This document shows positions 62,865 to 64,000 of a stretch of 64,000 bases of DNA, one piece after another (position 1 is the first letter of the stretch; every line of letters starts with the position of its first letter). A program made the translations under genes and the position numbers. A model generated the notes under the pieces. That model had not been told where the DNA came from, searched no databases, and was given only the letters and a program-made list of their open reading frames with translations. The stretch lies in contig JANIHI010000006.1 of the NCBI GenBank assembly GCA_024518585.1, forward strand, positions 30,740 to 94,739, given 5' to 3'. This DNA is from Methanolinea sp. (GTDB lineage: Archaea > Halobacteriota > Methanomicrobia > Methanomicrobiales > Methanospirillaceae).

Positions 62865-63110
62865 ATGCGCCCGACATTAAAAGATGAGATGGAGTACGCA
62901 ATCTGGAAGATAACCGGACGTGCAGTCCCCTACCATGAGGACGTCGTTGCGTGTCTTGCCAGGGATATTGCAAGGGAAACGGGTGAGGACCCCGGTGTGG
63001 TGAGCATGCGTCTTGCGGCCCAGATCAAGGAGATAATATGGGACGATATTTCCCACCAGTACAGGTCGAGAATATCCTGCGATAAAAGAATCGAAAGGGT
63101 TTCCGGGTGA
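62865..63110 (+). CDS. Hypothetical small protein, 81 aa
   Basis: 81 residues: MRPTLKDEMEYAIWKITGRA then CLARDIARETGEDPGVVSMR. Soluble and helical, no family recognised. TATA-like run about 45-60 bases before the ATG. Lies between divergent pit and the lipoprotein at 63144, 33 bases away on the same strand. Coding supported by GC-rich third positions. Confidence 0.6.
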   Translation: MRPTLKDEMEYAIWKITGRAVPYHEDVVACLARDIARETGEDPGVVSMRLAAQIKEIIWDDISHQYRSRISCDKRIERVSG

Positions 63111-63143
63111 CCCTTTCATAAACTCACACATCTCACTCTCTTT

Positions 63144-63683
63144 ATGAGACTACCGGAAACGAGAGGCATTTTCCGTAGGGAGGGGAAGAGGGGTCCCCTG
63201 TGCCGGGGGAATGCAGGGAATGGACACGCAGCCACGTTAATTTTCCCTCTCCTCCTCCTCATGGCAGGCGCGTTGCTTTTTTCCGGCTGTATCGGCGGCA
63301 GTTTTCAACAGGAAACAAATGCGACTCCTGCCACGGTGAAAACGGGGACAAACCCGTTCCCGGGATCCTGGCAGTACTTTGGTTTTGTCGGGCCCCACAA
63401 GGTCGCCATCCAGTTGACATTCCTTGGGAACGGGACCGGCCGGTTCGAGCTTGTTGCACCCGATGAGCAGACACCCTTGATGCAGTCCATGGACCTGACG
63501 TGGGAATCGCGCGACGACCGGTTGTGGATCGGGAGCGAGAGTGAAAAGCAGCACCTGGATATCAGGTACCGCGCAGAGGATGACAGGCTTCTCGTGAAGG
63601 CCGACGAGACATCAGGGCTTTTCATCGGGGAGGATTTCGTCCCGGGTCCCTTTTCATGGGAATTTAGCCGTGCCCAGGGGTAA
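63144..63683 (+). CDS. Secreted lipoprotein, unknown function
   Basis: 179 residues. A polar stretch of about 30 residues precedes the hydrophobic core and the lipobox LLFSGC (residue about 49); a shorter start is not available in frame, so the N-terminus is unusually long. The mature domain begins TPATVKTGTNPFPGSWQYFG and is beta-rich. No family recognised. Confidence 0.68.
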   Translation: MRLPETRGIFRREGKRGPLCRGNAGNGHAATLIFPLLLLMAGALLFSGCIGGSFQQETNATPATVKTGTNPFPGSWQYFGFVGPHKVAIQLTFLGNGTGRFELVAPDEQTPLMQSMDLTWESRDDRLWIGSESEKQHLDIRYRAEDDRLLVKADETSGLFIGEDFVPGPFSWEFSRAQG

Positions 63684-64000
63684 TGTGTACACCAGGTGGG
63701 GGATGGGGGGGGTGCATCCTTCCCCCGGCACCTGCACAATTCGCCCCGGCACGTGCAGGTGCAGACCGGAACGAGGGTTTCTCGGCGAGGCAGAAGGTGA
63801 CAGAGAGAGTGACACCCGAACGTCCCGGGATGGGAGACAATTTCCAGGGAATGGAGAGAGCAAAAAAAAGGAATTTAGCCCCCTCCTTTTTTCCTCAATA
63901 AAAATCGCCTGATACACAGTTCAATCTATGATTCAGAAGAAATTCATAGACCTAGTGTAAAAGTACATTTCTAAAAACCTCTAAATCGAAAAATAAGCAA
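63684..64000. other. Noncoding end region, A/T-rich in the last 110 bases
   Basis: No gene supported. The last part (from about 63885) has far more A and T than the rest of the window. TCTATGA (63925-63931) and TCATAGA (63944-63950) form a seven-base stem. It may be the promoter region of a gene beyond the window or the edge of an acquired segment; the window ends before this can be told. Confidence 0.35.

Noticed and set aside
1..64000. CRISPR arrays, insertion sequences, prophage genes
   Set aside because: No regular direct repeats with spacers, no transposase or integrase motifs and no phage structural genes are seen in any frame.

Overview
The window is about 60% GC archaeal chromosome, almost certainly a methanogen of the order Methanomicrobiales. 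Markers seen directly are PCNA next to the primase large subunit PriL, Alba, an archaeal histone, ribosomal protein S17e, MBF1, proteasome-activating nucleotidases, archaeosine tRNA enzymes, the archaeal aminodeoxyheptulosonate/DHQ-synthase-II route to chorismate, an archaeal type A RNase P RNA, TATA-box promoters with very short leaders, and many small secreted lipoproteins. HypC, CobD/CobY and PiT/DUF47 fit a hydrogenotrophic methanogen. I see no CRISPR array, insertion sequence, prophage or rRNA operon, so this is ordinary core chromosome rather than a mobile region.

Layout: 1-3.1 kb, small membrane proteins, a TPR protein and a lipoprotein; 3.1-8.9 kb, MobA-like protein, Ogt, an XPD-like helicase, PurB and an FKBP isomerase; 8.9-14.9 kb, CYTH protein, phosphoesterase, B12-type radical SAM protein, aconitase-X small subunit, the first PAN ATPase and MscL; 15-16.8 kb, a second PAN-like ATPase divergent from MBF1. 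17-25 kb is a tightly overlapping aromatic amino acid operon: two tandem ADH synthases, DHQ synthase II, TyrA, PheA, AroA, an AroK-AroE fusion and AroC, with AroD just beyond on the other strand. 26-31 kb holds a U32 protein, TpiA, an HTH-CBS regulator, RNase P RNA and an AMMECR1 protein. 31-36.5 kb holds TgtA-ArcS and an NfnAB-like flavoprotein pair. 37-42.7 kb has an M20 peptidase, MoaA, RlmE, PCNA and PriL. 43-47 kb has ThiN, S17e, DapA-DapB-ferredoxin-Asd and Alba. 47-52 kb has DUF373, a coiled-coil protein, FtsZ and a CdrS-like RHH regulator. 52-57 kb has CobD-CobY, a TIGR00300 enzyme, RaSEA and a surface protein. 57.6-64 kb has tRNA-Ser(UGA), a QueG-like protein, HypC, a histone, PiT-DUF47 and a lipoprotein.

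Genes that work together: the aro block runs from sugar/aspartate-semialdehyde precursors to chorismate and then to Phe and Tyr; the dap/asd block supplies lysine precursors and the aspartate semialdehyde used by the aro pathway. TgtA, ArcS and RaSEA together cover archaeosine installation in tRNA. CdrS and FtsZ form a division module.

Most unusual signals: (i) a 150-200 nt leader before the aro operon that encodes a 15-residue peptide with Phe-Phe and Tyr-Leu-Tyr codons, followed by aromatic-rich codons and stem-loops, suggesting translational attenuation in an archaeon; (ii) a dispersed structured noncoding element of about 85-95 nt present in three clear copies and one diverged copy; (iii) an array of three GACA-N2-TGTC palindromes at 11-bp period in front of cdrS-ftsZ; (iv) the AroK-AroE fusion; (v) a histone with a lysine-rich N-terminal tail; (vi) interleaved divergent TATA boxes for RNase P RNA and AMMECR1.
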